Below, piece after piece: positions 25,554 to 33,675 of a stretch of 64,000 bases of DNA. Each line of letters opens with the position of its first letter. The first letter of the stretch is position 1. The notes under the pieces are model-generated. The model was not told where the DNA came from. It did no database searches and saw only the letters and a program-made list of their open reading frames with translations. The position numbers were made by a program, and so were the translations under genes. This DNA is from DATAWK01 sp036267255 (GTDB taxonomy: Bacteria; Acidobacteriota; Terriglobia; Terriglobales; Acidobacteriaceae), in contig DATAWK010000047.1 of assembly GCA_036267255.1 (NCBI GenBank), positions 1 to 64,000 of the forward strand, written 5' to 3'.

Positions 25554-26858
25554 ATGTCGCCAAACATCGATAATCTGGAGAACGAACCGCATAGCGAATC
25601 GCCGACGAGCGGCCTCCCTTTTGCCGTCGGCTTCTATTTTGCATTCCGGATTATCACCGTGCTCGCATCGGTGCGCGTCTTTGGGGCAGACCCGTCGACC
25701 GGAACCGCAATAAACATTGCGCTCGATTGCTTCCTTCTGCTTGCTACTGCGTTTTGCTCGATCGGAGAAGTTCGTTATCCGTTCCGGGAAATGATAAAGC
25801 TTCCAAGTGTACGGTGGGCGCTGCTTTTTCTCGGTTTCTCCTGCTGCAGCCTGCTATGGAGCAGTACGGTATCGCTCCCTGATTCTCTGGCGAATTGGTG
25901 TGCCATGGCTGCGGATTTTACGATCATTGCCATGTTGCTTCGCACCGGGCCACTGATCGGCGTTAGCGACTCGTTGATGAAGGGCTTTATATGGGGCGCA
26001 TGCACGGTGGCTATCATTGCATGGCTCATGCCCGCAGAATCAGACCTTCGTCTCGGCGATGCGGAACTCTTGGGACCGAATCAGATCGGGTATGTCTGCG
26101 CCTCCGCCTTCTTTTTTGCGCAATATCTCATACGGGAAAAACGAGGGAAAGTAGCTCTGCCGGCCTTCGTGCTGGCGGTTACGTTGCTTCGAACTCTCAG
26201 CAAGACAACGATCGTCGCGTTTTTGGTCGGCGAGGGCTTCCTGTTGATACGAGACAAATCGATCAGCCGTAGAAACAAAATCCTGATCGCTTTCGCCGCT
26301 GTAGCAGTCGTGGCCGTATTCTGGGGCCTATTAACCTCTTACTATGACATCTACACCAATGCGGGCAATCAGTCGGAGACATTAAGCGGCAGGTTGGGCA
26401 TCTGGGCATATTTTCTGTCGGAAGCCGTTCAGCAGCCTTGGATCGGACATGGATTCGATTCTGCATGGAAAGTGATTCCCCCCTTTGGTCCAGATGAATT
26501 CGAGGCTGCACACGCGCACAATGAATTGCTGCAGCAGTTCTACGCATACGGCGCAGTTGGCGTCTGCATGTTTTTCGGAATCTATATCAGCATCTATCGG
26601 CATATCCGACGGATCGCTGCGGGTCCATTGAAGGCGTTCTTTTTTTCTTTCCTGCTCTTTATTCTCGTGCGCGGAACCGCAGACACTGAGCGGTTCGATC
26701 TGTCTCTGCCAATGTGGGCGATTGTCATGTTTAGCCTTCTGATAGAAGATGCACAGGCCATCGAGCACCAATCTACTGAGGTTTTGCATGCTGTGCGATT
26801 CCCGCTCGTCATGGATGTGCAGCCCAGTTCGATGATCAGCAGAGGGCCGGCGGGATAA
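25554..26858 (+). CDS. O-antigen ligase/polymerase family membrane protein
   Basis: 434 residues, ATG at 25554 with CGAGGA upstream. About ten hydrophobic helices. The signature periplasmic loop SGRLGIWAYFLSEAV, QQPWIGHGF and AHAHNELLQQFYAYG is that of the WaaL/Wzy family, which ligates or polymerises undecaprenyl-linked glycans. It fits with the Wzz-like, Wza-like and Wzi proteins to make a Wzy-dependent pathway. Ligase versus polymerase cannot be told from sequence. No repeat-type promoter was found in the 93 bp upstream; it may be read with the cytochrome operon. Confidence 0.82.
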   Translation: MSPNIDNLENEPHSESPTSGLPFAVGFYFAFRIITVLASVRVFGADPSTGTAINIALDCFLLLATAFCSIGEVRYPFREMIKLPSVRWALLFLGFSCCSLLWSSTVSLPDSLANWCAMAADFTIIAMLLRTGPLIGVSDSLMKGFIWGACTVAIIAWLMPAESDLRLGDAELLGPNQIGYVCASAFFFAQYLIREKRGKVALPAFVLAVTLLRTLSKTTIVAFLVGEGFLLIRDKSISRRNKILIAFAAVAVVAVFWGLLTSYYDIYTNAGNQSETLSGRLGIWAYFLSEAVQQPWIGHGFDSAWKVIPPFGPDEFEAAHAHNELLQQFYAYGAVGVCMFFGIYISIYRHIRRIAAGPLKAFFFSFLLFILVRGTADTERFDLSLPMWAIVMFSLLIEDAQAIEHQSTEVLHAVRFPLVMDVQPSSMISRGPAG

Positions 26859-27022
26859 TCGAAATCCGCACGACGCCCCTTATAGGTTTCAGAATGGTAT
26901 TGGCGAGAGAGCGTTACGAAAATGTCTTCGATTTGTATGATTCTCGCTCGTGCGGGTGTGTACCGGGGTGTCGGTGCCCTTGGATCTACCGGAGCGTAGA
27001 CATTCACAAGGGCATTGAGCAC

Positions 27023-27066
27023 GCTAAATTTCGTTCAAGACCCCGGAATTGTCATCCGATTGTAAT
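27023..27066 (-). promoter_or_regulatory. Possible reverse-oriented 11-bp repeat site upstream of the response regulator
   Basis: On the plus strand TGTCAT at 27050 and TGTAAT at 27061 are 11 bp apart. The orientation is opposite to the downstream gene. On the minus strand a poor -10 (TTTAGC) lies 21 bp away, and no convincing gene is read from it. It may be an autoregulatory (repressor-like) site or chance. Confidence 0.3.
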
Positions 27067-27132
27067 TTCATGCTCAGTTTCAAGCGGAAACAGGGTTGTT
27101 TCGACAAGAATAGAATGGTGAGGGTCTAGATC

Positions 27133-27870
27133 ATGGTCCAAGAGATGGAATTGCCAACAGAAGCCCAAAACGAAATTCTACCGGCGGTGAGTCTCGGCAG
27201 CATCCTTATCATCGAAGACGATCCCCGTATGCAAAAAGTGCTGCGCAGAATCTTTACTGACGAGCGCTACACTGCCATTGTCGCGGGCGACGGCCAAACG
27301 GGGCTGGATATGTTTCGTCGCGAGCAGCCGCTCGCGGTGATCCTCGATTTGATCCTTCCCAATATTTCCGGGCGAGAACTTTGTCAAACTTTCAAGGGTC
27401 TTTCCGCTGAGACTCCGATCATAGTGCTCAGCGCGATCACGGAAGTCGCGGATAAGGTGTTGCTTCTTGAATTGGGGGCCGACGACTACGTCACCAAGCC
27501 GTTTAGCCCAAGGGAACTCACAGCCCGGGTTCAGGCAGCCATCCGCAGACAGCGCAAGCCGGTACAACCAACGATCTATCGCTTCGGCGATTGCGAAGTC
27601 GACTTTAAGAAAATGACAGTCCGACGGAGCGGGAAACCTGTCGTCCTCACTGCTCACGAGTTCAAGCTCCTGAAATTTTTCACCGAGAATGCGGAGCGTG
27701 TTCTGACACGGGATGTGCTGCTGAACGAGGTCTGGGGGTATAACTTCTATCCGACCACACGGACCGTGGATAATCAGATCCTCAAATTGCGTCAAAAACT
27801 GGAGCCGGATCCTGCAAATCCAAAGCATCTGCTGACAATTTATGGTGCAGGATACAAATTTGTCCCATGA
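27133..27870 (+). CDS. OmpR/PhoB-family response regulator
   Basis: 245 residues. Receiver domain: acidic pair in LIIEDDP, phospho-acceptor Asp72 in VILDLILP, Thr/Ser at IIVLSA, Lys122 in DYVTKPF. The winged-helix DNA-binding domain follows (VVLTAHEFKLLKFF, RDVLLNEVWGYNF, TRTVDNQILKLRQKL). Such regulators dimerise on 11-bp direct repeats. It is the only regulator of this class in the window and sits among fourteen promoters with 11-bp repeats, so it is the best candidate to control them. It overlaps the sensor-kinase gene by 29 bp. Confidence 0.93.
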   Translation: MVQEMELPTEAQNEILPAVSLGSILIIEDDPRMQKVLRRIFTDERYTAIVAGDGQTGLDMFRREQPLAVILDLILPNISGRELCQTFKGLSAETPIIVLSAITEVADKVLLLELGADDYVTKPFSPRELTARVQAAIRRQRKPVQPTIYRFGDCEVDFKKMTVRRSGKPVVLTAHEFKLLKFFTENAERVLTRDVLLNEVWGYNFYPTTRTVDNQILKLRQKLEPDPANPKHLLTIYGAGYKFVP

Positions 27871-29737
27871 TGCTCATCCCGTCCAACGTCCCGTAGACGA
27901 AACCATCAGGGGAGTAGCACGTATACGGGAAAAGCAGGGCCTTCGAACGTATGTGCTTCTCGCCGTCACCATGGCGTTGGTGATCGCCCTTGTGACCGGC
28001 ACCAGTCTCCTGCTGATTCGCCACCAATTGAGAGAGCAGGTGACCGACGATTTTTCCCAGGACCTGAATCACTCGGTCGTTGCCTTCCAGAATCTACAGG
28101 CCGACAGACTTGAAGCCCTGGAGCGCGAGAACGACCTTCTTGCCGAACTGCCAACTCTCAAGGCGCTGATGACCAGCGGGGACGACCTCACGATTCAGGA
28201 TGGAGCCGCCGAGTTCTGGCAGCTCAGTGGTACTGACCTCTTCATGCTTGCCGATCCAAGCGGCCGGGTTGTGGCCGCTTATGCAAAAAATGCGCCGGCC
28301 GACAATACTCTTCGCCAGGGAATGAAGGCGCTGCTGGCTTCTTCGACGAGGCACTACCTGATCGATGGCGGATCGCTCTATGCTTGCGCGCTGCGTCCGC
28401 TCTATTTCGGTAGCGATCAGGATGGAACGCTGTTGGGATACGTCTTGAGCGGTGTTTCCATTGAGCGTACGGTACGACAAATCAGTCAACCCACCGGGGT
28501 CGAAGCGACTTTTTTGAGCGGTGGCCAAATCGTAGCCAGTACGCTCGCGCCGGATGTGCAGGCAAGTTTGGCAAAGCAATCTGGCGCGCTTTCCGGCATG
28601 TCCTGGAAACCTGCTGTGGTGAAGCTGGGAAATGCTCAATTTCTCTCAGCCACCGAGGATCTCTCGGCAACAGCTACATCTCCATTGCAGCTGGTTGTTC
28701 TGAAATCCTTTGAACCTGCAGAGCGCTCGATTAACCGCATTGACCGCATGGTGCTTGTCGCAGGCCTTCTCGCGCTTCTCTCGGGCACATTGCTGATGAT
28801 TGTCATTTCGCGGTTGGTGACACGTCCGCTCGAAGAACTCTCCCGGAGTGTTCGGGCCTTTGGTCTAGGGGATGTCGAACACCGTGTTCCGCGCTATGGC
28901 ACCCGGGAAGTGCGGCAGTTGAGCACCGCCTTTGCCAGCATGCGCGGCGAAATCCAGAAGGCGAATCAGACGGTGCTTGAATCTGAGCGGCTGGCGACTA
29001 TTGGCCGGATGGCGAGTTCCGTTTCTCACGATCTCCGCCATTATCTCGCCGCCATCTTCGCCAATTCGGAGTTCCTCGCTTCCAATCGCTTCTCCGCAAA
29101 GGAGCGCGCAGATATCTTTGGGGACATCCGGGCAGCCGTGAACGGTACAACGGACATGATCGAATCGCTGTTGATCTTCAGCCGGACTGGCGCCAGCATA
29201 AGGCGGCAGCCAGAGCTGATGGCAACCCTGCTTGAACGCGCGACAGCCCTGGTCCGGGCCCATCCCGACGCGGACGGGGTGACGCTGACAACAAACTATG
29301 GCGATCCCATGGAAACCGCTGTCATCGTAGACGGCAAGCAGATTGAGAGGGCCATCTCCAATCTGTTGCTCAACGCCTGCCAGTCTGTCCGCACCATGGG
29401 AGCGTCATCCAGGGTTATGGTCACACTGGAGACGCAGGAGCGCCAAATGATCGTCAATGTAATAGACAACGGTCCGGGCGTTCCGGAGAAGATTCGCGAG
29501 AGCCTCTTCGAGCCTTTCGTGAGCGAGGGCAAACAGAAAGGTACGGGACTTGGGCTTACCCTCGCGCACTGCATCGCTGTTGAGCACGGAGGGGAGGTCG
29601 TTTTACTTAGCAGCCGTCCCGGTGAGACGATTTTCCAGATGAAGGTGGTGCGCGAGCTTCCGATGCAGAATCCGTCATATATGTCAGAGGATGATCGCCA
29701 TGATCGGGTGACCCCGGATGAAAATGTGCGGACATAG
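27842..29737 (+). CDS. Sensor histidine kinase, partner of the response regulator
   Basis: 631 residues. The ATG lies 29 bp inside the regulator gene; no other good start follows before the first membrane helix (about residues 36-59). An extracytoplasmic sensor region of about 230 residues follows, then a second helix at about 300-322, a HAMP segment, and the phospho-acceptor His396 in SVSHDLRHYLAAI. The ATPase domain has AISNLLLNACQSV (N box), VIDNGPGVPE (G1) and GTGLGLTLAH (G2). The sensor region looks like a dCache/PAS-type domain; the signal is unknown. Confidence 0.92.
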   Translation: MVQDTNLSHDAHPVQRPVDETIRGVARIREKQGLRTYVLLAVTMALVIALVTGTSLLLIRHQLREQVTDDFSQDLNHSVVAFQNLQADRLEALERENDLLAELPTLKALMTSGDDLTIQDGAAEFWQLSGTDLFMLADPSGRVVAAYAKNAPADNTLRQGMKALLASSTRHYLIDGGSLYACALRPLYFGSDQDGTLLGYVLSGVSIERTVRQISQPTGVEATFLSGGQIVASTLAPDVQASLAKQSGALSGMSWKPAVVKLGNAQFLSATEDLSATATSPLQLVVLKSFEPAERSINRIDRMVLVAGLLALLSGTLLMIVISRLVTRPLEELSRSVRAFGLGDVEHRVPRYGTREVRQLSTAFASMRGEIQKANQTVLESERLATIGRMASSVSHDLRHYLAAIFANSEFLASNRFSAKERADIFGDIRAAVNGTTDMIESLLIFSRTGASIRRQPELMATLLERATALVRAHPDADGVTLTTNYGDPMETAVIVDGKQIERAISNLLLNACQSVRTMGASSRVMVTLETQERQMIVNVIDNGPGVPEKIRESLFEPFVSEGKQKGTGLGLTLAHCIAVEHGGEVVLLSSRPGETIFQMKVVRELPMQNPSYMSEDDRHDRVTPDENVRT

Positions 29738-31331
29738 TCGAACTCGGCGTTCTGGTTTGAGCCCTTGCGGCCGATGGGGAGCCTTGCCTCTCCTCGTAAT
29801 ATTTTTCGGAACTCCGGCGAATTTTGTCTGTGCACAGGCCACCAGTCAGGTGAACCTGTCACAGCAGATCCAGAAATTGACCGATGCCATGGCGCGCACG
29901 CAGGCTCAACTGGAACAGTCGCAGCGTCAGTTGGACGAAATGCGTAAGCAATTGAGTGAATTGCAGCATCAGATGGCTCAGAGCGGAGCAAATGCTGCGA
30001 CGCAACCGCCTTCCGGCCCAGTTTCTGCTGCTTCTTCCGCGTCCCAGGCCAAGCCGGAAGCCACCTCTGCGGCGATCCAGGACATCCGTGAGCACCAGGC
30101 AATGCAGGAGTCCCAGATCGCAACCCAGGAACAATCAAAGGTGGAGAGTGAATCCAAGTATCCGATCAAGGTCACAGGCCTGTTGCTGCTCAACGGTTTC
30201 GTGAATACGGGTGCAGTCGATATGGCGGCGACGCCAACAGTCGCGTTGCCGGGATCCGGCAGCACTGGTGCCACCGTGCGCCAAACGGTGCTCGGGATCG
30301 ATGCTCGCGGGCCTCATCTGTTTGGCGCTCGCAGTTACGCCGATCTCCGGGTTGATTTCGACGGCAGTCCGGCGTCTGACAGTTCAACGCCGACTTATTC
30401 CGGATACTATAACGCCAACACGACTCTGCTGCGGCTGCGTACCGCCCACGCAGGCCTGCAATGGAAACATACCGAAGCCTATTTCTTGCTTGATCATCCG
30501 CTCTTCAGTCCCGATGCGCCAACTTCGCTGACGGCCGTAGCCATACCGGCTCTGGCATGGTCCGGCAACCTATGGACGTGGAACCCGCAAGTGGGTATAA
30601 CTCAGGATTTCGGGCCCTCCGATTCCCGTGGTATCCGGTTGCAGGCTGCGTTGATCGATGTCGGTGACGCACCGCTATCGCCGCCTGTACCCACTTCCGG
30701 CAGCTCGACAGCGACTCCTCCGAGCAGTGCTGAGGAGAGTCGATGGCCCGGTGCCGAAGCACGTGTCGAGCTTCGAGGCCCCGTAGTGAATAACAACGTA
30801 GACCGCAGTCATTTCGGTGTAGGTGGATATTTCGCGCCTCACTATTCCGCTGTGTTGGGTCACGGGTTTGATTCTTGGGCAGGCACGCTCGATGCCCGGC
30901 TGCTTCTACCTGCTCGTCTGGAGTTTGCCGGAAGCTTCTATCGTGGACAGGCGCTGGGGGGACTTGGAGGGGGTGCTTACAAGGATTTCGCATATAAGGC
31001 CGATCCCGATTCGACCGACTACTACTTCCGTCCACTGGATGATGTCGGAGGCTGGGCTCAATTGAAGGAGAGGCTCTCCGAGCGACTCGAATTGAATGCT
31101 GCCTTCGGAATCGACAATGCTTTCGCCGGTGAACTGCGGCGTTATGCTGTTCCCGGTGGAACCACCTATCAGAATCTTTTCAGAAATCGCACCTATACCG
31201 GCAATGCGATTTATAGTCCCAGCGCCTATTTACAATTCTCGCTGGAGTATCGGCATCTCGAAAGTACCCCGGTCATTGGCCCGCCGGCGAGCAGCAATAT
31301 CATCGGTCTTGGGGCGGGATATAAATTTTGA
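29718..31331 (+). CDS. Outer-membrane porin-like protein with coiled-coil N-terminus
   Basis: 537 residues. The ATG (29718 or 29724) lies inside the end of the kinase gene, so the two are translationally linked. A signal peptide ends at VCAQA. Residues about 43-88 are a coiled coil (LSQQIQKLTDAMARTQAQLE). The rest is a barrel that starts with YPIKVTGLLLLNGFVNTG and ends in IIGLGAGYKF with a terminal Phe, as in porins that need the BAM machinery. It is similar in layout to DcaP-like porins, whose N-terminal coiled coil forms a trimer. Co-transcription with the two-component system suggests it handles the sensed compound or the locus product. Confidence 0.72.
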   Translation: MKMCGHSRTRRSGLSPCGRWGALPLLVIFFGTPANFVCAQATSQVNLSQQIQKLTDAMARTQAQLEQSQRQLDEMRKQLSELQHQMAQSGANAATQPPSGPVSAASSASQAKPEATSAAIQDIREHQAMQESQIATQEQSKVESESKYPIKVTGLLLLNGFVNTGAVDMAATPTVALPGSGSTGATVRQTVLGIDARGPHLFGARSYADLRVDFDGSPASDSSTPTYSGYYNANTTLLRLRTAHAGLQWKHTEAYFLLDHPLFSPDAPTSLTAVAIPALAWSGNLWTWNPQVGITQDFGPSDSRGIRLQAALIDVGDAPLSPPVPTSGSSTATPPSSAEESRWPGAEARVELRGPVVNNNVDRSHFGVGGYFAPHYSAVLGHGFDSWAGTLDARLLLPARLEFAGSFYRGQALGGLGGGAYKDFAYKADPDSTDYYFRPLDDVGGWAQLKERLSERLELNAAFGIDNAFAGELRRYAVPGGTTYQNLFRNRTYTGNAIYSPSAYLQFSLEYRHLESTPVIGPPASSNIIGLGAGYKF

Positions 31332-32059
31332 CGAGGAAAAGGAGATTCGGAGAGTGGATTCTCTGCGCTGCGACAATGGCGGCGGGGATCACGTGCGCTC
31401 AAAATCGCCCTGCAATCAGCTCGCCTGCTGAGTTGCGTCTTCGCATCGTCTCCTCACTGCCAGGAAAGCATCGCGCTGTGCCAGCCGTGATCTGGCTGGA
31501 GCCGCTGGCAGGCACACAGGCTCTTTCTTTCCCGCCTCATGGTCATTACACTCTGCTTCAGAAAAACCGCACGTTCATCCCTCACCTGCAGATAATTCCC
31601 GCTGGCAGTGTCGTCGAGTTTCCGAATGAAGATCCTTTCTTCCACAATGTCTTCTCGCTCTTTGAAGGCAAACGATTCGATCTGGGACTTTACGAGGCCG
31701 GCTCAAGTAAGTCGGTAACCTTCTCGAGGGTGGGGGTTTCCTATATCTTCTGCAATATCCATCCGGAAATGAGCGCTGTCGTCATAGCTCTCAGCACGCC
31801 CCTGTATGCGACGGCCGACACAAAAGATTCAGTCCTGCTTCGCGGGATTCCACCCGGCGATTACAAATTACATGTCTGGATTGAAGGCGTGCCCCAATCC
31901 TTCCTTGAAGGCCTGAGCCGCCCTGTGCATTTTTCTAGCCATGCGGTCGACCTCGGAGCGATCAAAGCGCCGATAGCGGGTGCCAGAACCATACCTCACA
32001 CCAATATGTACGGTCACGAATATACCCCGGATGACGAATCGCCCTATTCCCCTCATTGA
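31328..32059 (+). CDS. Periplasmic plastocyanin-like blue-copper protein
   Basis: 243 residues. The TTG start overlaps the preceding stop (TTGA). It is preferred over a later ATG because it keeps the signal peptide complete (RKRRFGEWILCAATMAAGITCAQ). The copper site is readable: a His in FPNEDPFFHNVFSLFEG, then CNIHPEM with Cys, His and Met ligands, as in plastocyanin-like domains. The C-terminal part (RGIPPGDYKLHVW) resembles a small carboxypeptidase-regulatory-like beta domain. Last gene of the regulator-kinase-porin operon. Confidence 0.8.
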   Translation: MTRKRRFGEWILCAATMAAGITCAQNRPAISSPAELRLRIVSSLPGKHRAVPAVIWLEPLAGTQALSFPPHGHYTLLQKNRTFIPHLQIIPAGSVVEFPNEDPFFHNVFSLFEGKRFDLGLYEAGSSKSVTFSRVGVSYIFCNIHPEMSAVVIALSTPLYATADTKDSVLLRGIPPGDYKLHVWIEGVPQSFLEGLSRPVHFSSHAVDLGAIKAPIAGARTIPHTNMYGHEYTPDDESPYSPH

Positions 32060-32182
32060 TGTCGATACCTTTGTCGATCCCGCATTTGGCGGCATCCGGC
32101 ATTCAGACGTTTGAGCCGGAACTGCCATATCTGCACCCGTGCAAATGGTCGCCGAATGCTGCAACTCCCGCGTCTCAACTTC

Positions 32183-32236
32183 GTGACAATCCAATGACAG
32201 CACATTGACAACTCCCGGTTGGCCCCGCACTACATT
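32183..32236 (+). promoter_or_regulatory. 11-bp direct-repeat promoter of the ribB-ugd-ribH operon
   Basis: GTGACA 32183, ATGACA 32194 and TTGACA 32205 are perfect 11-bp repeats; TACATT follows at 32231-32236 after 20 bp. This is the last such site in the window going rightwards. The rest of the 32060-32370 gap shows nothing else. Confidence 0.72.
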
Positions 32237-32370
32237 GTCGTTAGTTGACGAATAAACCAATGCGGTGTTCGACGTGCTCGCTGATTACCAATACGCGGTC
32301 GGGAGTGCGGCAAGTATGAGGCAAATGTTCTTTACGCTTCGTCAGCTTGCGTCTACAACGAGGTCATCTC

Positions 32371-33606
32371 ATGCACAGAAACTCTCCGTTTACTGACGTC
32401 CAGACTGCCATCGACGAGATTCGCGCCGGACGAATGGTTGTGGTTGTCGATGATGAAGATCGCGAGAATGAGGGCGACCTCACCATGGCGGCGGAAATGA
32501 TCACCCCGGAAGCAATCAACTTCATGGCCAAATACGGTCGCGGGCTCATTTGCCTTGCCATGACACCAGAGCGTCTGGATTACCTTCGGCTGCAGCCCAT
32601 GAGCATACAAAACACGGCACGCTTCGGCACCGCATTTACAGAATCGATCGATGCCCTATGCCGAGGTGTCACTACGGGCATTTCCGCCCGCGACCGTGCC
32701 GAGACAATCCTGTGCGCAATCGATCCCCAGGCGCGTCCTTCCGATCTTGGCCGCCCGGGTCATGTGTTTCCTTTACGAGCGCAAAACGGCGGGGTACTCG
32801 TGCGAGCCGGACAGACGGAGGCTTCCGTCGACTTAACCAGGCTGGCCGGGTTGACGCCTGCAGGCGTGATTTGCGAAATCATGAATGACGACGGAACCAT
32901 GGCACGAGTGCCGGATCTTGTCGATTTCTGCAAAGAGCATGACTTGAAGATGATCACGGTAGCGGAATTGATTCGCTACCGAATGGCTCATGAGCGCTGC
33001 ATCTATCGCAAGGGCGACGCCGTATTGCCGACCGAGTTTGGCGAGTTCTCGATGATCGCTTATGGTTCCGATCTCGATGCAGAATCCCATGTGGCTCTGG
33101 TGCATGGCGACCTAAGTAGCTCTGACGAGCCGGTGCTGGTGCGAATGCACACGCATTGTCTTGCTGGAGATGTGTTTCACGCTTCATCGTGCGAATGTGC
33201 CTCATATATTCGCGCTTCCTTGCAACGAATTGCCGAAGAGGGACGTGGAGCCCTGATCTATCTGCATCAAAATTCGCTCGGGTTTTCGTTTGAAAACATC
33301 CGAGGCGCCGACAAACTGCAATTCCACCGTGAAGAGAAGAATCTCGCCAGTCCCGAGTACCGCCGGCGCATACAACGTGAAGTTGGAGTCGGGGCTCAGA
33401 TCCTGCTCGACCTCAATCTTCGCCACATTCGTTTGCTGACCGATCATCCTCGCAGGATTGCCGCGCTCGAAGCCTACGGCATTGAGATCGTCGAGCATAG
33501 ACCAATCTCCGTTATCGAAACCCGCGCCTTCGCTTCGTCGGAAGACGCCGTTCTGGTTGAAGCGAACTTGGCGCCGCACGCGCGTGGCCTGTCGGCAATT
33601 CTGTAG
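32371..33606 (+). CDS. ribB: 3,4-dihydroxy-2-butanone 4-phosphate synthase fused to a degenerate GTP cyclohydrolase II domain (RibBX-like)
   Basis: 411 residues, ATG with GAGG eight bases upstream. The N-terminal domain (to about residue 200) is a complete RibB: VVVVDDEDRENEGDL, TGISARDRAETI, and RPGHVFPLRAQNGG with GQTEASVDLTRLAG. The C-terminal domain keeps the zinc cysteines (CLAGDVFHASSCEC). However, the RibA loop QEGRGIGL is QNSLGFSF and the DLRDY segment is IQREV, so GTP hydrolysis is doubtful. This matches the RibBX type described in some bacteria. First gene of an operon with ugd and the ribH fusion. Confidence 0.9.
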   Translation: MHRNSPFTDVQTAIDEIRAGRMVVVVDDEDRENEGDLTMAAEMITPEAINFMAKYGRGLICLAMTPERLDYLRLQPMSIQNTARFGTAFTESIDALCRGVTTGISARDRAETILCAIDPQARPSDLGRPGHVFPLRAQNGGVLVRAGQTEASVDLTRLAGLTPAGVICEIMNDDGTMARVPDLVDFCKEHDLKMITVAELIRYRMAHERCIYRKGDAVLPTEFGEFSMIAYGSDLDAESHVALVHGDLSSSDEPVLVRMHTHCLAGDVFHASSCECASYIRASLQRIAEEGRGALIYLHQNSLGFSFENIRGADKLQFHREEKNLASPEYRRRIQREVGVGAQILLDLNLRHIRLLTDHPRRIAALEAYGIEIVEHRPISVIETRAFASSEDAVLVEANLAPHARGLSAIL

Positions 33607-33675
33607 ATACAGAAGTGCATGGCGCCATCTGGCTTCAGACATGCAAGCGCCGCCTGGCAGTTGGAGAGATTTAGC

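Noticed and set aside
26594..27022. Minus-strand frame of 142 codons just after the reverse-facing operator
   Set aside because: Composition is not protein-like and it is antisense to the O-antigen ligase 3' end; kept only as a possible antisense RNA in the findings.
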